DNA of 64,000 nt from Gnomoniopsis sp. IMI 355080 (lineage: Eukaryota > Ascomycota > Sordariomycetes > Diaporthales > Gnomoniaceae): contig JAPEVC010000032.1 of the NCBI GenBank assembly GCA_027946555.1, forward strand, positions 62,001 to 126,000, written 5' to 3'. A program made the translations under genes and the position numbers. Under the pieces are notes generated by a model, which was not told the origin of the DNA, ran no database searches, and worked only from the letters and a program-made list of their open reading frames with translations. Positions 24,940 through 36,600 of this stretch are shown piece after piece; positions within the stretch are counted from its first letter, which is position 1; each line of letters begins with the position of its first letter.

Positions 24940-25554
24940 GTTCGATATGGGTTGCTGGCAACTGTGTTCAGTGAGTGAGGATGGAGAGAGCTGTTGGGAT
25001 GAAGTTATCGATTGCCAAAAATTGAGCTGGAAATGTACTATGGTAGCAGCAGCCAGTGACGTTGTGCCTGCAGAACTTGGCGGCAAGTGGGGCTGCAGGG
25101 GGCTGCTGGGGTGGAGGAGCTGATTGGATTAGCGATGCCAGCGATGGTAGCTTACCCCTGCTCCAGCTCGACTTCTCGGTGCAAAATTTCAAAACGTTTG
25201 AGCCTACTACTTTTTGCTTCGTTCTTCCCACAAACAACTTCCTGTGCTCCCTCCTGTCTCTGCGCGTTGCATATTTGATACCTGTGCTAGACTGTGGGAG
25301 GGACACATGGGAGTGTGCAATCACAAGGTAAGCTTGGTCTCTATGTTTCCTGCCCCCGCCCTCTCCGAATAACATGATGATACCGTATAAAACATTAGAA
25401 CCGTTGCGACTGACACGACTCGTCGTGCGTGATCACAAATGCCAAAATCCTGATATTCCTCTCCTTTCCAGACTTTGACTTGCAACCATCGCATTGTGGG
25501 CTTTGCGCTGACCAGTCAACTTCTCAGCCTACATAGGTAGTCCTCGCCGTCACA
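24940..25554. promoter_or_regulatory. Shared divergent promoter of TIM10 and mitochondrial LysRS
   Basis: Only 615 bases separate the two outward-facing start codons. Both products serve mitochondrial biogenesis, so a shared bidirectional promoter is plausible. I could not identify a specific factor site by eye. Confidence 0.5.
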
Positions 25555-27614
25555 ATGGCACCACGCCTCCAGTTCCTAAGGCCCTACACCTCCCAACTGC
25601 CATCGGTGGGCACGCCGGCACGATCCTCGGTGTATCTCCGATTCTATGAACTTGCAAGGGCCAGCCAAAGTCTCGCGTGCCGGAGTAAGCACTCCAGCAC
25701 CGCCGGTGATGATGAACACAGTCCGGAAGAACGTAGCGCTCTCCGGGCTCAGCGCATCAAAGAATTGGGCCCTGCGCGTGGGCTGGAATACCCCAGGCTG
25801 AGCATGAACGGGAAGCCCACGAGTACACGCGATTTTCGCGCGGAGTTCGAGAATTTAACCCCCGCCGATCTTCCCTACACGGCAGGGCGCTACTGTGTGC
25901 ATGGCCGGATTCTACATATCCGTCGGCATGGAGCCAAATTCAGCTTTGTAACAATGATACATGACGGCGTGCCGCTTCAAGTCATGGTAAATCAAAGAAG
26001 GTTGTTGGACGATACTGATCCTGAGGCGTTCAAGAAACGCATCTCACTGCTACAGAGGGGAGATCATATCTGTAAGCATGCTATAGTCATCTTCGTAGTC
26101 CAATACATGATTCTGACCATCCTCGTCTCGTAGCTGTAAGCGGTCACCCGGCCTTATCTGACTCCGGCCAGCTGTGTATCGATGCCAGAAGTCTTCCGCA
26201 GCTGTGCTCTCCCAGTATTGTACCGTTGCCATACAAGATGTCGGAGGGGTCGAGGATGCAAAATCGGCATCTGGATTTGTTGATCAATCCATCCTCCAGA
26301 GAGATCCTGCTGTTGCGCGACTTCATCATCCGTAACATGAGGAAGTTTTTCCAACAGAAGCTCAAGTGCGTTGAGGTCCAAACTCCCATCCTGGCCGCGA
26401 ATGCTGGCGGCGCTGTAGCTCGTCCCTTTGCAACTCAAGCCACCGAATTCTCCCACAAAGAATTGGCGCTCCGGATTGCACCAGAGTTGTGGTTGAAACG
26501 ACTGGTGGTCGCTGGCCTTGATAGAGTCTTCGAAATTGGACCATCTTTCCGAAATGAAGGCATTGACGCTACTCACAACCCTGAATTCACGACCTGCGAG
26601 TTCTATCTCGCGCACACCAATCTCAGTGTCCTGCTCAGCATCACACAGTCACTTTTCCGTGGCCTTGCGCAAGCAGTCGCCACGCATCACCAAGTCAAGT
26701 TCCCCAATCTCCCGAATATGGACCCCAAAGTGTTCGAATCAAGTTTCGAACAGGTCGAGTTCATCCCTGCCATCGAACAGGCCCTTGGCCGCCCCCTTCC
26801 AGACTTGAGCACACCGCAGGCCCTGCCCAAATTGATCAACATTCTAGAAGAAGAGGGCAAGGATTGGCATCTTTCCCTCCCGGCCAAACCTTCTCTCGCC
26901 AAATTACTCGACCACATAGCAGCCGCTGTCATCGAGCCGCAGTCCAAAGCCCGTCCTCTCTTCATCCTCCACCACCCTGTGTGCATGTCTCCGCTTTCCA
27001 AATCCTTCACATGCCCCAAGACAGGCCAACAAGTCGCCGCACGCGCGGAGCTGTTCTACGACGGTAACGAGCTAGCCAACATGTACGAGGAGGAGAATGA
27101 CCCGCGCCAGCAGCGGCGCAAGTTCGTAAACCAGGCAAAGGCGAGGCTGGAACAGTTGCGCGGTGGTGCTCGTGCGATGGACGATGATCCGGCGCATGTC
27201 ATTGATGAGCAATATATTTCGGTGCTCGAGTCCGGTCTCCCACCCACCGGCGGCTGGGGCTGTGGTGTGGACAGGCTGGTGATGTTGTTCTCGGGTGCGA
27301 AGCGGATCAGCGATGTGCAGGCGTTCGGTAACCTACAGCATGTTGTGGGCTTGGCCTCTGCCGGGACGCACGGCCACCAGCAAGTCGAGGCTGGTGCAGC
27401 ATCTGACGTCGAGGCTAGCGAGGAAGACAGGCAAGAGGCGAGGGAATCTGTCGAAAAGTCTGGCAAGGATAAGAAGGCCCGAGAGAAGCGAGACCCCTTT
27501 TTTGAAATGGACGAAGATGAGGCTGAGGCCCTTCTCGATATGAATGCGGATGTCGAAGTCAAGGAGATTTTGTACAAGCAAAAGGGCCCGAAGGTCATCG
27601 AGGACGAACGCTGA
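25555..27614 (+). CDS. MSK1: Lysyl-tRNA synthetase, class II, mitochondrial type
   Basis: Two exons, 25555-26071 and 26134-27614, across a 62-base intron, give 665 residues; the split codon gives HI|SVSGHPAL. The first 45 residues are basic, hydroxylated and free of acidic runs, as in a mitochondrial presequence. An OB-fold anticodon-binding domain follows (about 104-180, GRILHIRRHGAKFSF). Then come class II motif 2, FRNEGIDATHNPEFTTCEFY (from Phe311), and motif 3, GCGVDRLVML (Arg553), both in the lysine-specific form. The enzyme charges mitochondrial tRNA-Lys. About 85 residues beyond the usual end are highly charged and unlike the core (EASEEDRQEARES, MDEDEAEALLDMNADVEV). Asp- and Asn-tRNA synthetases were considered, but motif 2 fits LysRS best. 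Confidence 0.87.
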
Positions 27615-28960
27615 AAGAGAGACTGGGACGTGAAGATGCGCGAGCCCAGAGGCTCTGCGAAGAAGAAAGGGCCAAGCATGATCGAAACTAGGTTCATAGA
27701 TGAGGACTGATGTGTCACGGGTACGATATTGCCTGACCCAACAACTTCATGGTGAAATTGTGTATTCACAGCTGGCAATGACTTGTGATAAACTTCGAAC
27801 GCCGATATATGTCTCTTACATTATCGTACTACGTACATGACTCTATGAGCGGACTATGACGGCAGCTCCGCAAAGAAAGGTCATAATTGAGCACGCAAGC
27901 ATCATAAAAAAAAATCAGTTGTCCTACAATTTGTAACCATGCCAAGGGGGGTTGCTAGCCTAATGGTTCACTTCCTCGATGGATCGAGCAATTTCCGCGA
28001 AGGTGCGTCAGGGTCGTTGGTTCGAGCTGTATACAAATTGGTCAAGAAATCGAATGTCATTCCGACTGCCCGTAAAGTTCGCTGGCCTGGGCCGGGGTTG
28101 TCGATTATGCGACGCGCTGCAGATGTGAGAAAATTGGGTATGGCCCTCGAGTGGTTGTAGAAGCAAGGCGTCGAGGAGTGACGGGCAGTCCTCTTTCGCA
28201 TCCCAACCCCCCCCCCCCGGGTTTGTTCCTCGTGCAATAAGCCAGTGATTGGAAGTCACAAACACCTGGTAAGAACTGGCTATATGCTCAAGCACGTATC
28301 AATGGTAAGACTCATTCGCCAAATGAAATGCCCCGCGCGCCCACGAAGTGGAAGTGTGTCCCATGCACAATACAAGGCCAGCACCTGAATATCGAGTCAC
28401 TAAATCAGTATAAAAATCATTGATTGGTGCTGAGAGGTTCTTGAGCAACGATCGAGATCGCACGTGGTCGTTTGAGCCTGATGAGCTTGTTAGAAATGCT
28501 TTGTCAAAACATCGAAGCCAACAAAGTCGACGGGCAGCAACTGCGTCACCGGTAATTGACTTTGATCGCCCCTGCTCAAAGATAGGGACAAACTGGAAGA
28601 AGCATACTAGACAATATTGTAAATGTCACATTTTCGCGTGGTCTATATTCGAATGTAAAAATTCCTCATATTGTATAATAACACGCTTTGAATAACATGT
28701 CTAGGGACTATGTCATAATTATGTCCTTCCTTAACGCCCCTGGTATCCTTGGAAATGGTAAAACGTAACAACACATAATCCAGTCCTCTAGAGAAAGTAT
28801 GTGAATTTCCCGTCGATTGTGGATGTGACTAGATCATCTCGACCGTAGCCCTTGTCTCATCTCCAGAGACGAATGCCAAATAAAAGAGGAAACTCCCAGC
28901 AGATCAGCCGATGGAAGACTTCTTGTTGGAAATGTACAAGTGTGACTCGTTCTCACAATC
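27615..28960. other. Convergent 3' intergenic region, AT-rich, with a poly(C) tract
   Basis: About 1.35 kb between converging genes. It has a 12-base C run at about 28207-28218 and an A run near 27906. Around 27950-28025 the words tagcctaatggtt and ggttcgagc loosely resemble tRNA A and B boxes, but stems do not pair (see rejected). No coding frame is convincing. Confidence 0.45.
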
Positions 28961-30028
28961 TCAGTCACTGCGCAGCGGTAATCTCCGGTCGAGCGAGTTG
29001 AAAGCCTGGGCCCTCGGTGTATAAGGCCCCGGGGTGAACTGTCCCTGTTGCGCAGCAGGTGTGTATGGCCCCGGAGTAAATTGTCCGTGCTGCGAAGGTG
29101 TGTAAGGGCCCGGCGTGAATGGGCCCCTCTGGGCCTGGGTGTATGGACCTGGTGTGTAAGGCCCCTGCTGTTGGACACCATAGTACTCCTTGTTGGGCGG
29201 TGACACCATCTCGAAGACGACCTTGTCGCTGACCACCCCATTGTCCGAAGACGCATCGTCACCCTTCATCGCCTTTTTGATCTTCATCTCCTCCTTCTCC
29301 TCGGCCGTCGGAATCATGTTGTAGACCGCATAGCCCAGACAGGCAAGATAGATGGCTAGCATATAGACGGTCACCGCGTACGAGCCCACGGCCATGCGAC
29401 AGCTGCCCAAAGCGTTGTCGGGGAAGTTGACGGCGGGCCAGCACCCATACCGAATGTACCAGGCCATGGGGCTCGGGTGCGCCGGATCATAATAGTCGGG
29501 GCCCATCTGTCCGTAAACACTGACCGTGTACATGACGGTCATGGCTAAACTGAAGAAGACGCCCAGGATGGGCGTCCATACTCGCATAATGAAGCCGATT
29601 AGCTTGACGAGCATGACGAAGAGGGACAGGACGGAGATGGCGACGTTGTAGTCTGTGAGCCTGTAATGGTGTATTCGTTAGTCTTGAGCCCTCTCAGCAC
29701 CGCCGGGGGGGCAGGGGGGGCCTCCCACAGATGGATGAACGTACTTCAATGACCACACGAATGGCACGTTTGGATGGGGCTGGCCATTTGCCTTTGCGTA
29801 GACGATGATAGCCGGATTCGAGTTGAAGCCCCAAACATGTCCAATAGTCCACAACTGCGTCCGGTACAGGTCGGGCTGAGCAATCGCAAAGAGCACCAGC
29901 AGGGCGACGGTGCCGGCCAGCTCAAAGGGCATCAGCCAGAACATGGGCGCTCGCTTCCTCCATTTGCGGACGAAGGGTTTGTAGCTCCAATTCCGCTCCG
30001 GGTTCCAACGCTTGGCCGCTGTTTGCAT
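28961..30028 (-). CDS. Four-span membrane protein with C-terminal PYTPG repeats
   Basis: Two exons, 30028-29745 and 29660-28961, across an 84-base intron, give 327 residues; the split codon gives VWSL|KLTDYNVAI. The start MQTAAKRWNPERNW is chosen because upstream in-frame sequence is His/Gln-rich leader. Four hydrophobic segments are visible at about residues 28-52, 98-122, 128-150 and 190-215. The hydrophilic loop before the last span has two cysteines (YGCWPAVNF and LGSCRM). The cytosolic tail contains KAMKGDD and then five imperfect repeats around FTPGPYTP (residues 261-310). The tetraspan layout is reminiscent of MARVEL-like proteins, but I recognise no diagnostic motif. The function is unknown. 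Its start faces the histidine kinase gene 3.6 kb away. Confidence 0.75.
29015..29164 (-). repeat. Degenerate tandem repeat encoding FTPGPYTP units
   Basis: About five units of 8-14 codons, each centred on G-(P/Q)-(Y/F)-T-P-G-P-Y-T, in the tail of the four-span membrane protein. Unit lengths vary and the DNA has diverged, so the array looks old. Confidence 0.8.
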
Positions 30029-33000
30029 TTTGGCAATTTTCGAAAGCTGATGTTGATGATGGTCGTGATGGATTCGCAGTTGGTCTGCCGCAGTGAATTG
30101 TTGTCTGCGCCTTGCTCTAAGCCGGTCTTCCGGAGAGTCCAAAGTAGCAGTCCGGCGTCTTCTTGATCACTTTAATTTGGGCGCTGATTGAGTGCGCTGA
30201 CTTGCAGCAGTCGCACCAAACTCTCACATCGGTGTTTGCGGCGCGGCAATATCGGCGGCCGATAAGTCGATGTCTTGGAGCAGATTCGTCCACTCGAATT
30301 CGTCCTTGCAGTCGTACAGACTCGTGGACGGCAACGGGAACTTGGATGATCACGATAACACAGCGACACTCGTCGACTCTCTATTACACCAAGCAGAACA
30401 TCGTACAAAAGAAGACAAGACTCGAGAGGAGATTCCCCCCGCCTGGTTATAAACCACCTACCAACCGCAACCCCCCCGGGCCGTGATTGAATGTCACACT
30501 CGCCTGCTGGAGGCGCCCAGCGTGGGTGCCGAACCACTCAGCAGCTGATGTTGCTGCGAATGAGCATGCAGCTGCATGTGCGAACCAGGGAGCAGACCAC
30601 AGACTGCCGAGTGGGATCCAATCGGAGTCAAGGGCACAGGAAGCGTAGCCGCCGGGCGATTGCCTCTGCGGGAGCGGATTGGCCAGACTGGGCGAGTGGT
30701 GCAGCCAATGAACTGGGGATTGCTGCCAGTATGGGGCTCCATTTTTAGAGCTGGGCGCCTGCAGAGTGAGGGCGACTGCGATGCAAAATTGGGGGCTTTT
30801 TCTCGAAGGAGGAGAGACAAGATCTTCAGCTGCTCTGCACACACATTTTGGACTTTTCGTCCCTGACGACGCAGTCTGGAATGTGCTTCTTTGAGACTCT
30901 GGGAAGGTATGAAACTGTGTACTTTGGCATTCTTGGCCTTGCGGATCTTCAAGGAAAATGAAAGCGACCGGTGAGACTACCTACGTTCTTATCAAAAGAA
31001 GGAGCATATGCTCCCGGGTCCCTACTACGGGTCTCACTGCCGTGTAAACTGTCACTCGACGCCTTACAACGCGCCGACGAAAAGGGCGTGAACGATCGGC
31101 TTGACCCATTAGGACTGCTGTACAAGGGTCGAACTCTCAAAAGAGGAAGTGAACTTACGATAGGTGCATTCGTATAGCCGTGTGGAAGCACGGCCACTGC
31201 CATTTCGAGCTGGCTACCTAAACAGGCTGCGTCGCCTTTGCTTTGCCTACCAATCTACTGGCAGAGCAGAGCAGCCGTAGCTGTAAGTAGCCAACCTGAC
31301 ATGCCTCACACAAGCCTCTCTGACTTGAAATGTGCTAGTGGCCCGTGGAGGGATCGACGCCAGGAAGGCAGCGTCAAAGGCCCGCGGGCTCGGCTTTTAC
31401 GATGGGCCGCAGCCAAGACGATGTAGACCCACGAGTCAAAGTGGATCCGGCTAGCTGGGCTTGTGGCTAGCAGGCTCCGCTAATAACCTGAAGACTTGCA
31501 CGGAATCCCGTCCACGAGAACGGGTCAAGCCTGATGGGAATAAGATGGGTGTGCGCAATGTAGGTATGTAGTGTACTATACTATGGTACAGTATTCCGTA
31601 CTCTTCCAACATCCGGATACAACTACCACAGGTACACACGGCAATAAAGAATGTGATCGGCCCGGGAATAGTCAAGTACTCTCCGGCTCCGGCCACGACT
31701 CGGATTCCAGTGGGAGCAAGCCGTGATGACGATGTCTGTACGATACTATGATCTATTTCGTATACTTAGTGGAAGTGGATCTTTTATCATGTTTTTTCCA
31801 CAAGGGGGAGGGGAGTTTCGGTGGAATGGTACTACTATGTATATACCATAGTACCCAAATGCCAATCCGCTCTAACTCCTTTCCTCAAGCCTCGAACTCT
31901 CAAGGCTTACGGAAAAAGTACATGGGCCGGTCTAGACCCGGAAGATCGGTGACTGGGCTTTGACACCTCACAGCTGTGCCGCTAGATCGCTAGATCGCTG
32001 AAAGCGAGACGGAAACGATTACACCAGCGGGAATAATGTGATTCACTGGATTTCCTATCCTATGGACCCCTACCGATGATCTGCGCATGGGGGGGTTTCC
32101 GCTGTAGGTCTCGCCTCGCCTCGCCTCGCGTCTACAGCAGGCGTGCTGCTTGCTGCTTGCTTGTTGAAAGGTAGGAAGAAGAAAGCACGGTAAGATATCG
32201 CAGCAACGCCTCGAGAGTAAAACCTGTCACCGGCTCTGACTTGCCCTGTGCCTGCACAGCTGCATGTTGGTTATCTAATGAATATTCCAACAATCTTGGC
32301 GCACCATAGATCAAGAAGCACTCGACAGGTGGCTTTGAGACACACGATCGGTGGTCATAAACAGACTGTTCTTTTTCAGGTCTTTGTCACCCGGCTCCGG
32401 CCTGACAGTCTGGCCCCCATCATCCTCTCTCAAACACCACCACCACCAACCACGCTTTGTCACAGCGTCCTCGCGGGCCTCGTCCTACACGGTACTGCGT
32501 GAAACCCCCCCCCCCCTCTCCCTCCTGATACCACGGTACGCAGCAGTAGGAGGAACCAGCCCCACCCCACTAGATCCATCAACCCCGGTTTTCAACCTCC
32601 CATACTCATAAGCCTGACGGTCTAGACTGCCCTAGATCTTTGTGTACCCCTGTCTGCCTGCACCATTCGATATGCTGCAAATTGCTGCAATTGGTCTTCG
32701 TTGGCATATCTGGCAGTCCTCTATTACCCACCGTGTTGGCACGTCTCATCTCGTATCGGCCTTGCGATCTAGCCTCAAACTGGCCGTTCATGCTCTCACA
32801 CAGCTCGAGAATACCCATTTCACCACTTCTCCGTCGTCTTAGGTCTCCCTGCCCGGCCGCGCGCTACGTACGCTTCGGAAGACACGGCCGCCATTACTTA
32901 TAATCAAAGTCAACATCGGCTGCGCTACTCTAACAGCTCTGTCCCCGGTCCCGGGCACTATACCACGAAAGACTGCGACAGCTGTTCTTCTGGGCCTGGC

Positions 33001-33648
33001 TTCTGCCCTACTACCAGTCTGGCCTGTCTGGTTGCGTCCCACTGGCTTGGTCGCTAACCCAAGAGGAAATACCTAGCAGGGTCCCGACAATCTCCCACTA
33101 CCTAGGTACCCGACGACAGGACGTCAGAACGCCCACTGCTGTCCTTGAAGCGTCGCTGGCCTCGCTAGGCCGCTTTCTCAAGTGACTTTTTTTTTCCGTT
33201 GTCTCGCAAGCCAACAACTGGCTGACATCTGTGCTGGCACTACCCCCACAAAGGCGCCAACTCTTTGGGACTGTTCAGTTCTCAGTCATTTCTGTTTATA
33301 TTTCCACTGGGAATGGCCCAGATATCACCTCTTTCGAATACTGTATGAAAGCTGCCAGACCCCAGTCCACAGGCGAGCGTCCCAGTCCCCCTGTCTCTGT
33401 CCCCTACGGCCTCTCAAGCCCCTGGCCGCATCGTCCGACTCCATTTGTTTGCTCTGGCTTTAGGCTTTAGGCTCAGGCTCAGCATTGCCGAAACAACGTG
33501 CAAACAAAGTCGTTGTACCGAGCCTGTGTTGCTTCTGCCCCCCCCCCTATCCATTCTCATTACCACTACAGAGGCAGACACGCGCTAGACGGGGTCCGTT
33601 GACTGACATACGTCGGGTCGACAGTGCTCAGTGTCTTCTTCCTCCTTC
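30029..33648. other. 3.6 kb divergent intergenic region
   Basis: This lies between the four-span membrane protein and the histidine kinase starts. It contains a (CTCGC)n run near 32109-32131, a 12-base C run at 32505-32516, a 10-base C run at 33538-33547, a T run near 33186 and a perfect TACCTAGGTA palindrome at 33099-33108. An imperfect inverted repeat around 31826-31855 pairs ggtactactatg with catagtacc. The last kilobase is C/T-rich, as expected for a long 5' leader. Overlapping frames of 80-150 codons near 30450-30950 look like shadows. Confidence 0.45.
32109..32131. repeat. (CTCGC)n short tandem repeat
   Basis: Four or so consecutive copies of a five-base unit, directly visible in intergenic DNA. 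Confidence 0.75.
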
Positions 33649-36600
33649 ATGACTTTGGAGAATATTCTGTCACGTACTACGGTCTCAGGCGTAGACAATC
33701 AGACGAAAAGTGCTTTCTCTGCGAGCACTGTCAAGTGTCCTTTGAACGTTCAGGCGTCGACCTCGATATCTTCATCTTTGCCTCCGACAGCAATTCCTCG
33801 CACAATCCACTTTGCGCGCGGGAGGAGCACACAGCCTTCTGACAACGCCGTACGACTCGCTACGGAGCTAGTCCAGCAGCGAGACCAGCTCGGGCATTAT
33901 GGTCTGACAGCTGCTACCGTTGTTCGCGATCAGTCGACTGTTGGTGCATTTCCTCATAATCCTGTGGTACCGCCAAAAATTCCGCTCTCTTCTTCTGCGC
34001 CTCCAATCTCTCGCCCTGCACACTCCTGGAGACCGCCTGAGAGCGGCGGCTGCGCGCGTCCGAGCCGTCCGAGCCCTCCGAGCCGATCGCATCGAAAGCG
34101 ATCTGTTGACGCTAGCAATATCGACAAGAATTTTCGCATTCCTGTCAAGAAACCTCGCCGACCTCCTCCCGGCTGGATTGACCTTGGTCACATTGTCCCT
34201 CCACAGACGCTGGCTGAAGCCTTGCCATTAGTCAACGGAGTATCGCCCTTGTTCTTTTCCAGCTCATCGACAAGTTCGTCCATGTCCAAACGCACCCCCA
34301 CCAATTTTGGGGCCATAGAGCCGGCAGGTGCCATGTTGAACCGGCTGCGCGAGGAGCAGGGCGCTGTCAGGACCGTCAAGCTTCCAAAGGGCCATGTCAG
34401 CTTGGCCAGTCCTGCCAAAGGCCACAATATGAGTACGCCTGGCAGTGTTGGATCTGATAATGTCTCCTCCAAGAGCGGAGACAGTCGCCAATTGCAGCCC
34501 GAGTTGCGAGATCTCCAGGGCTTGAGCGTCATTGATCTGATAGAAGCAGACGAAAGACCGACTTTTATCATTGATTTATCGAAATCTTCGAATTTTGGCC
34601 CGGGACCTCTGGAGTTGCTATTCGTAAACGCTGCCGTCAGGGCTTCTCCACATATTAATGAACTTATTTCGCAAAGCACAGAAGACAGCAGCGAATTTTC
34701 CAGATTCAAGGCATGGGCTGTCAGCTTTGTCAAGAATCAAACACCCATGGATGTCTGCATGCCTTCTTTATCTTATGGTGGTATGATCTGGACATGTTCT
34801 ACCCTAGCCAACCGCTTCCGCTTCATTAGTGGTAGCGCTTCTGCTGTCTCGATTACGCCTACATCACCAGTCGCACCAGCAAGGGCGTCTTCAATATTAG
34901 AACAGCGGGCGCGCCTGACACCATCCCATGAATCCGGTGCGTCCGGCAGAGAAAGAGCGCTCAGTGATCTGGATTATTTTGGCGATGCGCACCTAGAAAC
35001 AGGGCAGAAATCTAGTCGTCGGGCTCAGTCGGAACCACGGGATGTGAGCGACCTAAGACCGGCCACGCCAGTGGTACAATCTCAAGAACCAGATGTGGAG
35101 CTAAATGAGTCGGAACTTATTCAGACATTTGACTGGACGAGAATATCAGACATCAGTGGTATGTTTCCTCCCCTCTTCCCTGTCTCGACGGCGTCCCCCA
35201 ACCCGCCGGGTGTTTGTAGACATTGCAGTCGATGTCGTGGTCCATGCGATTCCTCCCGGGTGCTCTCGAGTAGATGTTTTTCAAGATGAGTACATCACGC
35301 TCTATGATATCAGGGATAGTAGAATCATCACCGGTGCCATGATCGACTTGGGGATGCAAGCCCAGGTACTCTGCAAAGGGCCAAATCATCAACCTCACTG
35401 TTTGCAGAAGAAGAACCAGCTCGCTATGGATGCTGTTTGGGCTTGTTTCCGCCTCAAGATCACTGTCCAGAAGTTTCTTAATAGGAGGCCTGAGTACGTT
35501 TTAGCTAACCATACCCTCTAGGCATGTCGCCTCATATGCAATTTGCACGATTGACAAAATGGGAAAACACCCCTCTGGGTCCGATAGAGAATTGGCCTGC
35601 AGACCTTCGTACAATGTCCAACATGGTGATGGGAAGCCCTCATCCAGCGGCCATGTACTGGGGACCTGAGCACATTGCAATTTACAATGAGGCATACATC
35701 GAACTGGCCGGCAAGAAGCACCCAAAGTTGATGGGACAGAGCTACACGGAAGCATGGGCCGAGATTTGGGACGAATTAAAGCCCGTGTTCGACGCTGCTT
35801 TTTATAACGGCCAAGCTACGATGAAAAACGATGATCGACTCTTTGTATCCCGGAACGGATTCTTGGAAGAAACATTCTTCAACTGGTCGGTTGTCCCTAT
35901 GGTCGGCGGGGATGGTTCTGTGGTCGCTTTATACAACCCTGCCTTTGAGAATACGCGTCGAAAAGTCAATGAGAGGCGAATGTTTACTTTGCGGGAAATC
36001 GGCGAACGGACATCACTTGCGAGAGACGTCAAACAGTTCTGGGCACAGGTTCACAAGGGCCTCGAGTACAACGAGTACGACACACCCTTCGTCTTGATCT
36101 ATTCCGTCCAGGATGATAGCGATGGCGATATGTCGTCGATGCATTCTGGAAGCGTGACCAATCCTCCTCAGATATTCCTCGAGGGGGCTCTGGGAGTGCC
36201 TGCGGGCCACCCGCTTGCAACACCATCCATCGATTTGAGGACGAGCGACGAAGGATTTGCACCCTTCCTCAGAAAGTCGATGACACAGCCAACGACGCCG
36301 ATCATTCTTTCTAAAAATGATGGATCCCTCCCACAACATCTTATCGAGGGAGTCCAGTGGAGAGGGTTTGGAGATCCTTCACGGACTATTGTGGTATTCC
36401 CTGTGCATCCTACTACTGGTGAAGGCGTGGTGGGTTTCATCGTTATGGGAGTGAATCCGCGAAGGCCGTACAATGATGACTATCAATTGTTTGTCAACCT
36501 GGTCTCGCGCCAGCTGGCGACTTCCATGGCATCTGTTGTCCTGTTTGAAGAAGAGATCAAGCGGGGCCAGCAGGCAGCACGGATCGCAGCGTTGGATCGC

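Noticed and set aside
27945..28030. tRNA-like A and B boxes (tagcctaatggtt and ggttcgagc)
   Set aside because: Neither acceptor, D nor T stems pair, so no cloverleaf can be drawn.
30447..30952. Overlapping minus-strand frames of 131 and 152 codons
   Set aside because: Two frames overlap in different phases with low-quality composition; no start context or family supports either.
34188..34733. 181-codon minus-strand frame
   Set aside because: A shadow of the kinase N-terminal coding sequence.
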